This document shows, one piece after another, positions 31,357-40,248 of a stretch of 64,000 bases of DNA (positions are counted from its first letter, which is position 1; each line of letters starts with the position of its first letter). The DNA is from Vibrio owensii CAIM 1854 = LMG 25443. Lineage in GTDB: Bacteria > Pseudomonadota > Gammaproteobacteria > Enterobacterales > Vibrionaceae. The stretch is from contig NZ_JPRD01000005.1 of NCBI RefSeq assembly GCF_000817815.1, positions 111,439-175,438 of the forward strand, given 5' to 3'. Made by a program: the position numbers and the translations under genes. The notes beneath the pieces are model-generated. The model worked only from the letters and a program-made list of their open reading frames with translations, was not told where the DNA came from and made no database searches.

Positions 31357-32369
31357 TTAAAAAACTGTTTGCTTTTGTTGTACTGATTGCCGTTATTGGT
31401 GCAGCAGGTGTTTTTTACGTTGTTTCACAGACTAAGCAATATGTTAACTCGCCAATTCTTATAGAGCAGCCTCAGCTGTTTACCGTAGAAAATGGCACCA
31501 GCTTTCACCGAGTGATGCGTGATCTTGTAAAAGACGACATCATAGAAGCTTCTGATTACATTCGTTTAATGCCCCACCTTTACCCAGAGCTTCTTCAGGT
31601 GCGAGCAGGCACTTACCAACTTGAGCCAAAAGTTTCGCTTTATCAAACGTTAGAACAGCTCAATACCGGCAAAGAGCATCAATTTGCGATTACTTTTGTC
31701 GAAGGCAGCCGTTTCTCTGAGTGGGTTGAACAGTTAAGGGCTGCACCTCATGTAAAACATGACTTAACTGGCTTGTCTGAAAAAGAAATGGCAGAAAAGC
31801 TGGGTATTGAGCGTGAGAAGCTTGAAGGTTTATTCCTTGCGGAGACTTACCACTACACTGCTGGCGCAAGTGAAAGTCAGATCTTAGAGCGTGCACACAG
31901 CAAGCTAAACAAGATTCTTGATGAACAATGGGAAGCGCGTCAGGAGAAGTTACCACTGAAAGATAAATACGAAGCGCTGATCTTGGCTTCTATTATTGAG
32001 AAAGAGACGGCGATTGATGCCGAGCGCGAACGTGTTGCGTCGGTATTTGTTAACCGCCTCAACAAACGTATGCGTTTGCAAACTGACCCAACCGTTATCT
32101 ACGGTATGGGGGATGCGTACGATGGCAATATCCGTAAGAAAGATTTGCGTACACCAACGCCATACAACACATACACCATTAATGGGTTACCACCAACGCC
32201 AATCGCTATGGCCGGTGAAGCATCTATTGAAGCTGCTCTCAACCCTGAGAACAGTAATTACCTATATTTTGTAGCAAGTGGAAAGGGTGGACATGTGTTT
32301 TCGAAATCCCTTGCTGAGCACAACCGTGCTGTACGTGCCTATTTAAGAGAACTAAGAAAGAACAAATGA
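31353..32369 (+). CDS. mltG: Endolytic transglycosylase MltG
   Basis: Inner-membrane lytic transglycosylase (YceG fold) that is thought to end nascent glycan strands. The 338-residue protein has one N-terminal membrane segment (about residues 4-23), and the catalytic glutamate lies in [10 protein letters not shown] (near residue 216). The GTG start overlaps the pabC stop and the 3' end overlaps tmk by 4 bases, so translation of the three is coupled. Confidence 0.94.
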   Translation: MIKKLFAFVVLIAVIGAAGVFYVVSQTKQYVNSPILIEQPQLFTVENGTSFHRVMRDLVKDDIIEASDYIRLMPHLYPELLQVRAGTYQLEPKVSLYQTLEQLNTGKEHQFAITFVEGSRFSEWVEQLRAAPHVKHDLTGLSEKEMAEKLGIEREKLEGLFLAETYHYTAGASESQILERAHSKLNKILDEQWEARQEKLPLKDKYEALILASIIEKETAIDAERERVASVFVNRLNKRMRLQTDPTVIYGMGDAYDGNIRKKDLRTPTPYNTYTINGLPPTPIAMAGEASIEAALNPENSNYLYFVASGKGGHVFSKSLAEHNRAVRAYLRELRKNK

Positions 32370-32998
32370 TGAAAGCAAACTTTATTGTCGTTGAGGGCCT
32401 AGAGGGCGCGGGTAAAAGCACTGCGATTAAAACCGTTTTAGATACGCTGAAAGCTGCAGGTATCCAAGATATCGTTAATACTCGTGAACCAGGCGGTACG
32501 CCGCTAGCAGAGAAAATGCGTGCACTAGTAAAAGAAGAGCACGAAGGCGAAGATCTAAAAGACATGACTGAATTGCTTTTGCTTTATGCAGCACGAGTTC
32601 AGTTAGTTGAGAACGTGATTAAGCCAGCGCTAGCAAACGATCAATGGGTAGTTGGCGACCGTCATGATTTGTCTTCTCAAGCTTACCAAGGTGGTGGCCG
32701 CCAAATCGACGCATCACTGATGAAGAACCTGCGCGATACGACTCTAGGTGAGTTTAAGCCTGCATTCACATTGTACATGGATATCGATCCTCGAGTTGGA
32801 CTTGAACGTGCTCGTGGACGTGGCGAACTAGATCGTATTGAAAAAATGGACATCAGCTTCTTTGAACGTACGCGTGAGCGTTACTTAGTGTTGGCTAATG
32901 CCGATGATTCCATCGTGGTGATCAACGCTGAGCAGTCGATTGAAGAGGTTGCACAAGACATCAAAGCTGCGCTAAACGAATGGCTAGCGTCACTGTAA
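32366..32998 (+). CDS. tmk: Thymidylate kinase
   Basis: Phosphorylates dTMP to dTDP. The 210-residue protein has the P-loop [10 protein letters not shown] (about residues 10-19), the DR(H/Y) motif in [18 protein letters not shown], and a lid with [12 protein letters not shown]. The first ATG overlaps the mltG stop; a second ATG follows directly and is equally usable. Confidence 0.96.
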   Translation: MMKANFIVVEGLEGAGKSTAIKTVLDTLKAAGIQDIVNTREPGGTPLAEKMRALVKEEHEGEDLKDMTELLLLYAARVQLVENVIKPALANDQWVVGDRHDLSSQAYQGGGRQIDASLMKNLRDTTLGEFKPAFTLYMDIDPRVGLERARGRGELDRIEKMDISFFERTRERYLVLANADDSIVVINAEQSIEEVAQDIKAALNEWLASL

Positions 32999-33022
32999 GC
33001 AGAATGTGGATTGAGGTCGCTC

Positions 33023-33985
33023 ATGTTAAATGACTTTCCATGGTTACTACCCGTTTGGGATAACCTCAAAACAAGCTTGGATTCAGAACGAATTCCGGGC
33101 GCACTGCTGCTGCAAAGTGAAAAGGGATTAGCGGTAGAGAAGCTGGTTGAGCTCTTTAGTCACTCGTTGCTGTGTCAAAATTACACCAGTGAAGCGTGTG
33201 GCTTCTGCCATAGTTGCCAGTTGACTCAATCTCATAGCCATCCTGATTTACACTGGATTAAGCCAGAGAAAGAAGGAAAGTCGATCACCGTTGACCAGAT
33301 TCGAGCATGTAATCGGCTTGCGCACGAGTCTTCACAACTAAACGGTTATCGCGTGTTCATCATAGAGCCAGCCGATGCGATGAATGAGTCTGCGTCCAAT
33401 GCGTTGTTGAAAACACTCGAAGAGCCGGGACAGAAATGCTTGTTCTTGCTCGTGACGCATAACCAAGAGCGATTGCTGCCAACTATCCAGAGTCGTTGCC
33501 AACAATGGGTGGTGACACCACCATCAACAGAGCAGGCGATGAATTGGATGAGCGAGCAGGGAGCATCACAAGTACCAACTTATGCGCTTAAACTGAATTT
33601 AGGGTCGCCAATTAATACCCTAGAAGCGGTGAAAAGTGGTGAGCTTGATGAGTACCAAGCGTTTGAGCGTTGTTTTATTGAGACGCTATCTTCGCCGGTA
33701 TCAGATGTATTCCAGTGTGCATCGTTAATGGCAAAGAACCCAGACAAAGCATTCGACTGGGCTTGGTATCTATTAACGGACGCTCAGAAAGCCCAATTTG
33801 GGGTGGCGGAAGCGGCTCAACTTCCGGGCGCAACTCTGTTCCCAACACACAGTTATGACGGTTTATACCTGGCGTCGAAGAAGCTGCTTGAGCTAAAAGG
33901 GCAAATTCAACGCTTTCCTGGCTTGAACCTTGAACTACTATCAATGAATTGGTTAATTGAATCACGAGAGGCATTATGTTCGTAG
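33023..33985 (+). CDS. holB: DNA polymerase III subunit delta'
   Basis: Clamp-loader subunit. The 320-residue protein (ATG at 33023, TGAGG upstream) has the zinc module CGFCHSC (about residues 58-64) with an earlier cysteine near 52, and the degenerate P-loop expected of delta' (LLLQSEKGLAVEKL, no GKT). SNALLKTLEEPG matches the SRC-preceding region of clamp loaders, and SRCQQW the SRC motif. It overlaps tatD by 10 bases. Confidence 0.94.
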   Translation: MLNDFPWLLPVWDNLKTSLDSERIPGALLLQSEKGLAVEKLVELFSHSLLCQNYTSEACGFCHSCQLTQSHSHPDLHWIKPEKEGKSITVDQIRACNRLAHESSQLNGYRVFIIEPADAMNESASNALLKTLEEPGQKCLFLLVTHNQERLLPTIQSRCQQWVVTPPSTEQAMNWMSEQGASQVPTYALKLNLGSPINTLEAVKSGELDEYQAFERCFIETLSSPVSDVFQCASLMAKNPDKAFDWAWYLLTDAQKAQFGVAEAAQLPGATLFPTHSYDGLYLASKKLLELKGQIQRFPGLNLELLSMNWLIESREALCS

Positions 33986-34743
33986 ATTCGCACTGTCATC
34001 TAGACAAACTGAATTACGATGATCTTCACATCAATGTTGAAGACGTTATTAACAAAGCAAAACAAGCGAACGTAAAAGAGCTACTGTCGGTAGGCGTTAC
34101 GTTAGATTCATTTCCAAAAATGTTGGAAATGATTACGCCATACGACAACGTTTATGCGTCTTGTGGTGTGCATCCGCTTGATGTGGAGAGCGCGTTCTCT
34201 ATGGAGACCTTACGCCAACACGCTTCGCACGAAAAAGTGGTAGCGATTGGTGAAACAGGTCTGGATTATCACTACAAACCAGAGACTGCAGCGCTGCAAA
34301 AAGAGCGTTTTGAACAGCAGGTAGATTTAGCGGTGGAGTTTAACAAGCCGCTTATCATTCATACCCGTAACGCTCGTGAAGATACATTAGAAATTCTACG
34401 CAATGGTGGCGCTGAAAAATGTGGTGGTGTGATCCACTGCTTTACCGAAGATCTACCATTTGCAGAAGCTGCATTAGATTTAGGGTTCTACATCTCAATT
34501 TCGGGCATTGTAACCTTCCGTCAGGCGACAGAATTGAAAGAAGTCGTGAAAGCTTTGCCTTTAGAAAGGCTGCTTATTGAGACGGATTCTCCATATTTAG
34601 CGCCCGTTCCACATCGTGGAAAAGAGAACCAACCAGCCTATGTTGTCGAAGTTGCAGCCTATATTGCACAGCTAAAAGGATGCTCCATTGCTGAAGTAGG
34701 GCAAAAAACAACCGAAAACTTCCGAAATCTTTTTTTGCGATGA
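33976..34743 (+). CDS. ycfH: TatD-family metal-dependent DNase (YcfH)
   Basis: TIM-barrel metallo-hydrolase of 255 residues. Metal ligands appear as DSHCHLD at the N-terminus, GETGLDYH (near residue 95), IIHTRNA (near 131), CFTED and ETDSPYLAP (near 203). YcfH usually follows holB as here. Its cellular substrate is uncertain; TatD relatives have 3'-5' exonuclease activity. Confidence 0.92.
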   Translation: MFVDSHCHLDKLNYDDLHINVEDVINKAKQANVKELLSVGVTLDSFPKMLEMITPYDNVYASCGVHPLDVESAFSMETLRQHASHEKVVAIGETGLDYHYKPETAALQKERFEQQVDLAVEFNKPLIIHTRNAREDTLEILRNGGAEKCGGVIHCFTEDLPFAEAALDLGFYISISGIVTFRQATELKEVVKALPLERLLIETDSPYLAPVPHRGKENQPAYVVEVAAYIAQLKGCSIAEVGQKTTENFRNLFLR

Positions 34744-34761
34744 AAAATCAATACACGGTTT

Positions 34762-34789
34762 AAAAAAGGGGCTATTGCCCTTTTTTTGT
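34762..34789 (+). terminator. Terminator of the plsX-tatD gene block
   Basis: AAAAAAGGGGC and GCCCTTTTTTT flank a short loop just after the tatD stop. Confidence 0.85.
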
Positions 34790-35188
34790 TTAGAAATACG
34801 CCAAAAAGATCATTTAGTTTAATGTTTACTAAATTTGTTGATTTAACCCCAATCAAATCTCTTAAATGTAATTTTGTTACTAAAAATAACATCGGTCTTT
34901 ATTTTATTTACGCCTTAAAATTAATTATGTTGATAATAAAGTCGTTATAAAACAGTAATATAAGTTTAATGCAAACCTTTTCATCTACTGTTTTTGGGTG
35001 TGATCTGCGGCTTGTTTTGAAACTAAATTTCGTAACTGTGTGGAAAGTTTGAGGGCCATCAATATATATTTAGAGCCGGAAAATATAATGCAACGTGTGG
35101 TTACATTTTCATTGGGTGCTAACATTTAGGCTACGGGGGTGTGCCGTTAGTGCCCAAATAATACTTATAATTTATCAGGAGCATAAAC
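34790..35188 (+). other. AT-rich ptsG upstream region
   Basis: About 400 bases without a convincing gene, strongly AT-rich to 34990. It must hold the ptsG promoter and leader. TGTGATCT (near 34999) could be a CRP half-site, but no complete CRP or Mlc palindrome is clear by eye. Confidence 0.5.
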
Positions 35189-36619
35189 ATGTTTAAGAAC
35201 CTTTTTGCAAACCTGCAAAAAGTTGGTAAAGCTCTGATGCTACCAGTATCAGTGTTGCCAGTCGCAGGTATCCTACTAGGTGTTGGTGCTGCCCACCTAA
35301 GCTTCATTCCAGAGGTTGTTTCTAACCTAATGGAACAAGCTGGTGGTTCAGTATTCGGCCAAATGGCACTTCTATTTGCTGTTGGTGTAGCACTTGGCTT
35401 CACAAACAACGACGGTGTAGCAGGTCTTGCTGCAATCGTTGGTTACGGCATCATGACAGCAACGCTTGGCGTTATGGCTGGCATCATGGGCGTTGAGAAA
35501 ATCGATACAGGTGTACTAGGTGGTATCCTTGTCGGTGGTGTTGCTGCTTGGGCATTCAACCGTTTCTTCAAAATCCAACTTCCAGAGTACCTTGGCTTCT
35601 TCGCTGGTAAGCGTGCTGTGCCAATCATCACTGGTTTCGCTGCGATCATCCTAGGTGTTGTACTATCTATCGTATGGCCACCAATCGGCGGTGCAATCTC
35701 TGCATTCTCTGACTGGGCTGCGCACCAAAACCCACAACTTGCGTTCGGTATCTATGGCGTAGTTGAGCGTTCTCTAATCCCATTCGGTCTACACCACGTA
35801 TGGAACGTGCCATTCTTCTTCGAAGCAGGTACTTGTGTGAACGCTGCTGGTGAAACTCAAAACGGCGTACTAACTTGTTACCTAGTTGCAGATGATGCTT
35901 CTCGCGCTGCTGGTAATGGCTTCGGTCAGCTAGCGGGTGGTTACATGTTCAAGATGTTCGGTCTACCAGCTGCAGCAATCGCTATTGCTCACTGTGCTAA
36001 ACCAGAAAACCGCGCGAAAGTAATGGGTATCATGGCGTCAGCTGCTCTGACTTCATTCCTAACAGGTATTACTGAGCCAATCGAATTCTCATTCCTATTC
36101 GTTGCTCCGGTACTATACGGTATCCACGCTTTACTAGCTGGTTCTGCATACGTTGTTGCTAACACTCTAGGCTTCGTACACGGTACATCATTCTCACACG
36201 GTCTGATCGACTTCCTAGTTCTATCTGGCCACGCTCAGAAGATGGGTCTGATGGTAGCTGTTGGTCTAGTTTACGCAGTAATCTACTACGTAGTATTCCG
36301 CACAGTAATCACTGCTCTTGACCTTAAAACTCCAGGTCGTGAAGACGAATCTGAAGAAGCTGTTGCAACTTCTGGTTCTGACATGGCAGGTGAGCTTGTT
36401 GCAGCATTCGGCGGCAAAGCAAACATCACTGGTCTAGACGCATGTATCACTCGTCTACGTGTAGCAGTAGCTGACACAGCTGCAGTTGACCAAGACAAAC
36501 TAAAACAACTAGGCGCTGCTGGTGTTGTAGTTGTAGCAGGTGGTGTTCAGGCTATCTTCGGTACTAAGTCTGACAACCTGAAAACTGAAATGGATGAGTG
36601 GATTCGTAACCACGGCTAA
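35189..36619 (+). CDS. ptsG: PTS glucose-specific transporter, IIBC component
   Basis: Imports and phosphorylates glucose using phosphate passed from EIIA(Glc). The 476-residue protein has the IIC membrane domain first (about residues 1-385, with [12 protein letters not shown] and the [15 protein letters not shown] loop) and a IIB domain at the C-terminus with the phosphorylated cysteine in [11 protein letters not shown] (near residue 418). Its expected repressor, Mlc, is encoded 8 kb away. It begins with an AGGAG site 8 bases before ATG and is followed by its own terminator. Confidence 0.95.
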   Translation: MFKNLFANLQKVGKALMLPVSVLPVAGILLGVGAAHLSFIPEVVSNLMEQAGGSVFGQMALLFAVGVALGFTNNDGVAGLAAIVGYGIMTATLGVMAGIMGVEKIDTGVLGGILVGGVAAWAFNRFFKIQLPEYLGFFAGKRAVPIITGFAAIILGVVLSIVWPPIGGAISAFSDWAAHQNPQLAFGIYGVVERSLIPFGLHHVWNVPFFFEAGTCVNAAGETQNGVLTCYLVADDASRAAGNGFGQLAGGYMFKMFGLPAAAIAIAHCAKPENRAKVMGIMASAALTSFLTGITEPIEFSFLFVAPVLYGIHALLAGSAYVVANTLGFVHGTSFSHGLIDFLVLSGHAQKMGLMVAVGLVYAVIYYVVFRTVITALDLKTPGREDESEEAVATSGSDMAGELVAAFGGKANITGLDACITRLRVAVADTAAVDQDKLKQLGAAGVVVVAGGVQAIFGTKSDNLKTEMDEWIRNHG

Positions 36620-36636
36620 TCTCAGTCATTCATAAG

Positions 36637-36664
36637 AAAAAGGGGGCTTCGGCCTCCTTTTTGC
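36637..36664 (+). terminator. ptsG terminator
   Basis: AAAAAGGGGGC-TTCG-GCCTCCTTTTT: a UUCG-capped hairpin followed by Ts, 18 bases after the ptsG stop. Confidence 0.85.
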
Positions 36665-36705
36665 TTTCTGTATCTTTCCCTTCATACCTCTCCAGTATTT
36701 ATTCT

Positions 36706-36750
36706 TCTCTAATCTCTAATCTCTAATCTCTAATCTCTAATCTCTAATCT
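36706..36750 (+). repeat. TCTCTAA heptanucleotide tandem repeat
   Basis: Six perfect copies of TCTCTAA plus three further bases (45 bases), directly followed by TTTTTTT. It lies between the ptsG terminator and the next gene's start at 36909. The array is perfect, so copy number probably varies between strains by slippage. Confidence 0.95.
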
Positions 36751-36908
36751 TTTTTTCACTAGCACTTACTTTTGGTGTTTTAGCCGTGATCTCACGCTCA
36801 CCCTTACGTTTGTGGCTTTTTTCGTACGTCATTCTTACTCATTACTGACACAACAAAATGACAACATGTTTGAATTATGCACGCTGTTTTTTTAAGTGGG
36901 GGAAGGCT

Positions 36909-37310
36909 GTGAAAAAGCGAATTTTATTGGCGGCAACAATGCTGCCGAGTGCCGTAATGGCGGCGGATGGAGCGAAGAATTTTTCTGTTGGTATGGCGGT
37001 CGATCAAGAGCTCAGCGTTGTCGTTGAAATTGATGACAAGTACCGCGGTATTATTGGTAACGATGGTATGGCGTTTGATTACATAGCGAAGCGCGGTACA
37101 TTTGATCAAAGCATGCCATTAACTTGGTATGTCGGTGTTGGTGGCTGGTACGAGTGGGATGATGAATTCGGTGTTCGTGTCCCACTAGGTTTAAATTGGG
37201 ATCTATCAAAAGGCTGGGATCTGTACGCGCAAATCCATCCTGAAGTGGACTTCTACAAAGGGCCTGATCTGCAAATCGGTGGGGCGCTTGGTATCAAGTA
37301 CAATTTCTAA
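36909..37310 (+). CDS. Small outer-membrane beta-barrel-like protein
   Basis: The GTG at 36909 (GGGGGAAGG upstream) gives 133 residues starting VKKRILLAATMLPSAVMAAD, a signal peptide cut after AVMA. The mature part of about 112 residues has alternating, aromatic-rich strands (LTWYVGVGGWYEW, VRVPLGLNWDL, WDLYAQIHPEVDF, IGGALGIKYNF) and ends in phenylalanine, as barrel proteins do. I do not recognise the family. An ATG at 36858 would add a cytoplasmic-looking stretch and spoil the signal peptide. Confidence 0.7.
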   Translation: MKKRILLAATMLPSAVMAADGAKNFSVGMAVDQELSVVVEIDDKYRGIIGNDGMAFDYIAKRGTFDQSMPLTWYVGVGGWYEWDDEFGVRVPLGLNWDLSKGWDLYAQIHPEVDFYKGPDLQIGGALGIKYNF

Positions 37311-37318
37311 CAGATACA

Positions 37319-37347
37319 AAAATGCCGGCACTGAGCCGGCATTTTGT
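37319..37347 (+). terminator. Terminator after the small barrel protein
   Basis: AAATGCCGGC and GCCGGCATTT form a 10-bp stem followed by TGTTTTG. Confidence 0.8.
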
Positions 37348-37379
37348 TTTGTGAGCCTTAATTTCGCTGGCAGTTAGCT

Positions 37380-37478
37380 TTACTGCTGTTTATTCATTGC
37401 TCGTTTGATGCATACCGCAGCACCACCCCAAGTGATGCCAAGTCCGATAACCATCATGATGATTGCACTTGTAGTCAT
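37380..37478 (-). CDS. MetS-type small subunit of the NSS transporter
   Basis: A 32-residue peptide (MTTSAIIMMVIGLGITWGGA, then AVCIKRAMNKQQ) with one membrane helix and a positive tail. Its ATG shares one base with the stop of the large transporter gene (TAATG), so translation is coupled. This matches the small subunit of MetP/MetS-type sodium-dependent transporters, where the peptide is needed for transport. Confidence 0.85.
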   Translation of the reverse strand: MTTSAIIMMVIGLGITWGGAAVCIKRAMNKQQ

Positions 37479-38938
37479 TACGCTTTCTCCTTGCTCGCTA
37501 CGTTAATCAATACGCCAAACACAAACAGTGCGGCAATCATTACCCAACCCAGCGTTAGGTCGTAGCCACCGTAACCTTCGGTGAGAAGTGCGTACAGCTT
37601 GGTTGCCAAGATAATTGCTAACATGATTGGTGTTACAAAGCGTAAACAGATTTCGAACCATTGACCAACAGAGAAGTCAGAGCGCTCGTTTACGTAGTTA
37701 CGAACTTCAGGCACTTGCTTCAACAACCAAGCCATCAGAACGATTTCTACTAGGCCACCAACCATAATACCAACGTTGTTTGCGAAGTGGTCGACAAGGT
37801 CCAGCAGAAGCAATCCGCCGTTGGTCGCGAATGCCATCGAGACAACAAATCCAATACCGATTACTACGTTTGCAGCTTTCTTACGGCTCCATTTTAATTT
37901 GTCGATAACTGCTGAGGTTACCGCTTCCATGATTGAGATGTGCGAGCTTAAGCCTGCAACAACTAAAGCAAAGAAGAACAGAGGACCAAGGATGTATGGC
38001 GCTGGTAGTAGGTTAATTGCCGCAGGTAACGTCACAAATGCCAAGCCTACACCCGCAGAGACTACCTCAGTAAGCGGTTTGCCTTGTTCTTGGGCCATGT
38101 AACCCAATACCGAGAAAATCATGATACCGGCAAGGATAGAGAAGCCACAGTTGATCAATACCGTCATGAAGGCGTTATTGGTGATGTCTGATTTCTCTGG
38201 CAGGTAGCTTGAGTAAGCCAGCATGATGGCAAAGCCAATACTTAGTGTGAAGAAGATCTGGCCGTAAGCCGCTGCCCACACTTTTACGTCCCAGATTTTG
38301 CTGAAGTCTGGCTCGAACATGTAGTTCACACCGTCTAGCGCACCAGGAAGGAAAATCATGCGACCGATCAAGAAGATCACCATAATGAACAATATAGGCA
38401 TCATGATCTTAGATGCGCGTTCAATACCTGATTTAACACCGCTCACAATCGCAGTATAGGTAATTGCCCAAGCAATCAGCATAGATACGGCGATCTTCCA
38501 TTGAATGCTGCCTAAATCAGTTGGAGAGTTATCACCAAGTTTTAGGTATTCACTAAAGAAGAAGGCGTTGGTATCGGAACCCCAACTTTGAGTGAACGAC
38601 ATCCCAAAGTAAGAAATTGCCCAACCAATAACCGCAACATAGTAAACGGCGATGACGGCAGCAACGCCAACTTGGAACCAACCAAGCCATTCAAATTTCG
38701 CGTGGATTTTTGCCAATGTTTTTGGTGCAGAACCGCGGTATTTTTGACCCATACTGAACTCAAGGATCATGAATGGAATACCTGCGGTGATCATGGCGAA
38801 AAGATAAGGAATAAAGAAGGCACCGCCGCCATTCTCATAGGCCATGTAAGGGAAACGCCAGATGTTACCCAAGCCGATGGCTGAACCGACTGCTGCTAAG
38901 ATGAATCCCGCACGGGATCCCCATTGTTCTCGCTTCAT
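37478..38938 (-). CDS. Sodium-dependent transporter, NSS/SNF family (MetP-like)
   Basis: The 486-residue inner-membrane symporter has about 12 membrane segments and the N-terminal NSS signature GFILAAVGSAIGLGNIWRFPY (broken by the first helix kink). Together with the 32-residue partner downstream it resembles the methionine/alanine importer MetPS, but substrate cannot be read from sequence alone. It is preceded by about 480 AT-rich bases. Confidence 0.9.
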   Translation of the reverse strand: MKREQWGSRAGFILAAVGSAIGLGNIWRFPYMAYENGGGAFFIPYLFAMITAGIPFMILEFSMGQKYRGSAPKTLAKIHAKFEWLGWFQVGVAAVIAVYYVAVIGWAISYFGMSFTQSWGSDTNAFFFSEYLKLGDNSPTDLGSIQWKIAVSMLIAWAITYTAIVSGVKSGIERASKIMMPILFIMVIFLIGRMIFLPGALDGVNYMFEPDFSKIWDVKVWAAAYGQIFFTLSIGFAIMLAYSSYLPEKSDITNNAFMTVLINCGFSILAGIMIFSVLGYMAQEQGKPLTEVVSAGVGLAFVTLPAAINLLPAPYILGPLFFFALVVAGLSSHISIMEAVTSAVIDKLKWSRKKAANVVIGIGFVVSMAFATNGGLLLLDLVDHFANNVGIMVGGLVEIVLMAWLLKQVPEVRNYVNERSDFSVGQWFEICLRFVTPIMLAIILATKLYALLTEGYGGYDLTLGWVMIAALFVFGVLINVASKEKA

Positions 38939-39419
38939 ATTTGACTCCTGTACAACTCCCTAAGGAATGAAGCTCTTCTCGGCAACGTGCAACACCAGTA
39001 GAGCAAAGAGCAACTGTTATCCGTCAGTTTTCTGCTCGATGTTCGGTATTGTTATAAAATTCTGGTGTTTTGCTTTGTGTTACCTAACAAGAAATAGAAT
39101 TAAATGCTTTAAATTTTGATGTGTGTTTGCAAAAGCTGAAATATTCTTCTGCTTTCTGTGTTCAGACTAACTTTTTACATTATTTAGCGCAATAGACTCT
39201 AAATGTTAATGTCGATATTTTATCTGGTTTAAATATTGTTAATTAGTGATTTGGTAGGCTATCTGATCGGTAAAGTTGGGTAGGTTTTGAAATAAATGAC
39301 TGTATGGTCGATGTGATCTTGGTCAAATAAACTCTTTTTGGCTATTAGGGTGTATCTCTGTGTTAGACACACCCAATAGAGAATATTTCGTTAAAACGAC
39401 ACATTAGAAGTGAAAGTCG
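38939..39419. other. AT-rich intergenic region with a strong hairpin
   Basis: No gene seen. The region should hold the NSS transporter promoter. A hairpin CTATTAGGGTGT/ACACACCCAATAG (39342-39379) lies just downstream of the outer-membrane gene on its strand; without a T run it is an unconfirmed terminator. Confidence 0.5.
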
Positions 39420-40010
39420 TTAGAAACGGAAACGAAAGCCAATGTTGGATTGGAATTGGTTCATCCAGTCGGTTTCAAACTTGATGATACAAGACGAACC
39501 GTCCGTTGGTACGACGCAAGCACCTGAGGTGTCGTTGTCTACAACTGTGCCTAACCAACGGATTTGCGCGGTCATTGCAAAGGTTTTCGAGAATTCGTAC
39601 TCAAGGCCGGCGAATGCACTGCCAGAAAAGCCATACTTGTCGTTTACCCAGTCTACGTCGGCGTATGACGCGCCTATGCCCAATCCAACGTAGGTTTGCC
39701 AGCCCTGAGCGAGAGGGTAGTAAATGCTGCTTTGAAATTGAAGATAGTGAATGTCTGCCGAGTTATTAATGTCTTGCAATTCTGACGACTGATTGGAATA
39801 GAAAAAACCGATGCGACCCATCTCAAAAGGGGTTTCAACTGACAAAGCATAATTGATTGAAGGGTCTAAATCGTAGGTGCGGTCATTCTCATCCTCTACT
39901 TTACCGCCTCCTGTAAAGCCGACATAGGGCGTGACGATAACCGTCGCTTGAGCAGCCATAGAACAGCTCAATAATACACTCCCAACTAGCCAGTCAATTT
40001 TATAGTTCAT
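39420..40010 (-). CDS. Outer-membrane beta-barrel protein
   Basis: The 196-residue protein has a signal peptide (MNYKIDWLVGSVLLSCSMAAQA), then alternating amphipathic strands (TPYVGFTGGGKV, GRIGFFYSNQS, WQTYVGLGIGASYADV, GFSGSAFAGLEYEF, FAMTAQIRWLG) and ends FRFRF, the typical barrel C-terminus. The size suggests eight strands, as in OmpA/OmpW-type small barrels. Two cysteines near the C-terminal loop (ACVVPTDGSSCI) may form a disulfide. Ligand unknown. Confidence 0.78.
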   Translation of the reverse strand: MNYKIDWLVGSVLLSCSMAAQATVIVTPYVGFTGGGKVEDENDRTYDLDPSINYALSVETPFEMGRIGFFYSNQSSELQDINNSADIHYLQFQSSIYYPLAQGWQTYVGLGIGASYADVDWVNDKYGFSGSAFAGLEYEFSKTFAMTAQIRWLGTVVDNDTSGACVVPTDGSSCIIKFETDWMNQFQSNIGFRFRF

Positions 40011-40083
40011 TTGCTATCTCCTTATTATGACTAAGCTAATTGTGATGCCTTAGCCAAAATCGTGCGACTAAATTAGGCAATTC

Positions 40084-40112
40084 TTGAACATAATTCACAC
40101 TGGTGTTATTAA
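40084..40112 (+). promoter_or_regulatory. Candidate sigma-70 promoter for the YnhF-like gene
   Basis: TTGAAC (40084-40089) and TATTAA (40107-40112) are 17 bases apart, 25 bases before the YnhF-like start codon, and divergent from the barrel protein gene. Confidence 0.45.
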
Positions 40113-40137
40113 TTTGTTACAACTAAAGGAGGTGTCT

Positions 40138-40230
40138 ATGGAACACGATCTAAAATCAGCCCTACTCATCGTCGTTACAGTATTCGCAGTTTTACTCTCT
40201 TTCGGCATCATTGCGATTACTACGGCTTAA
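40138..40230 (+). CDS. YnhF-like small membrane protein
   Basis: A 30-residue peptide beginning MEHDLKSALLIVVTVFAVLL with a single membrane helix, preceded by a near-perfect ribosome-binding site (AAAGGAGG, 6 bases from ATG). The M-x-x-DLK start and length resemble E. coli YnhF, a stress-linked membrane peptide of unknown role. It ends 18 bases before the patatin-like gene and is likely co-transcribed with it. Confidence 0.7.
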   Translation: MEHDLKSALLIVVTVFAVLLSFGIIAITTA

Positions 40231-40248
40231 TGCATTGGCGATACGCCT

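Noticed and set aside
34973..35050. 27-codon frame starting MQTFSS upstream of ptsG (SgrT-like peptide?)
   Set aside because: No ribosome-binding site and no resemblance to SgrT; random frame in a leader region.
36706..36750. CRISPR array
   Set aside because: Units are 7 bases without spacers: a simple tandem repeat.
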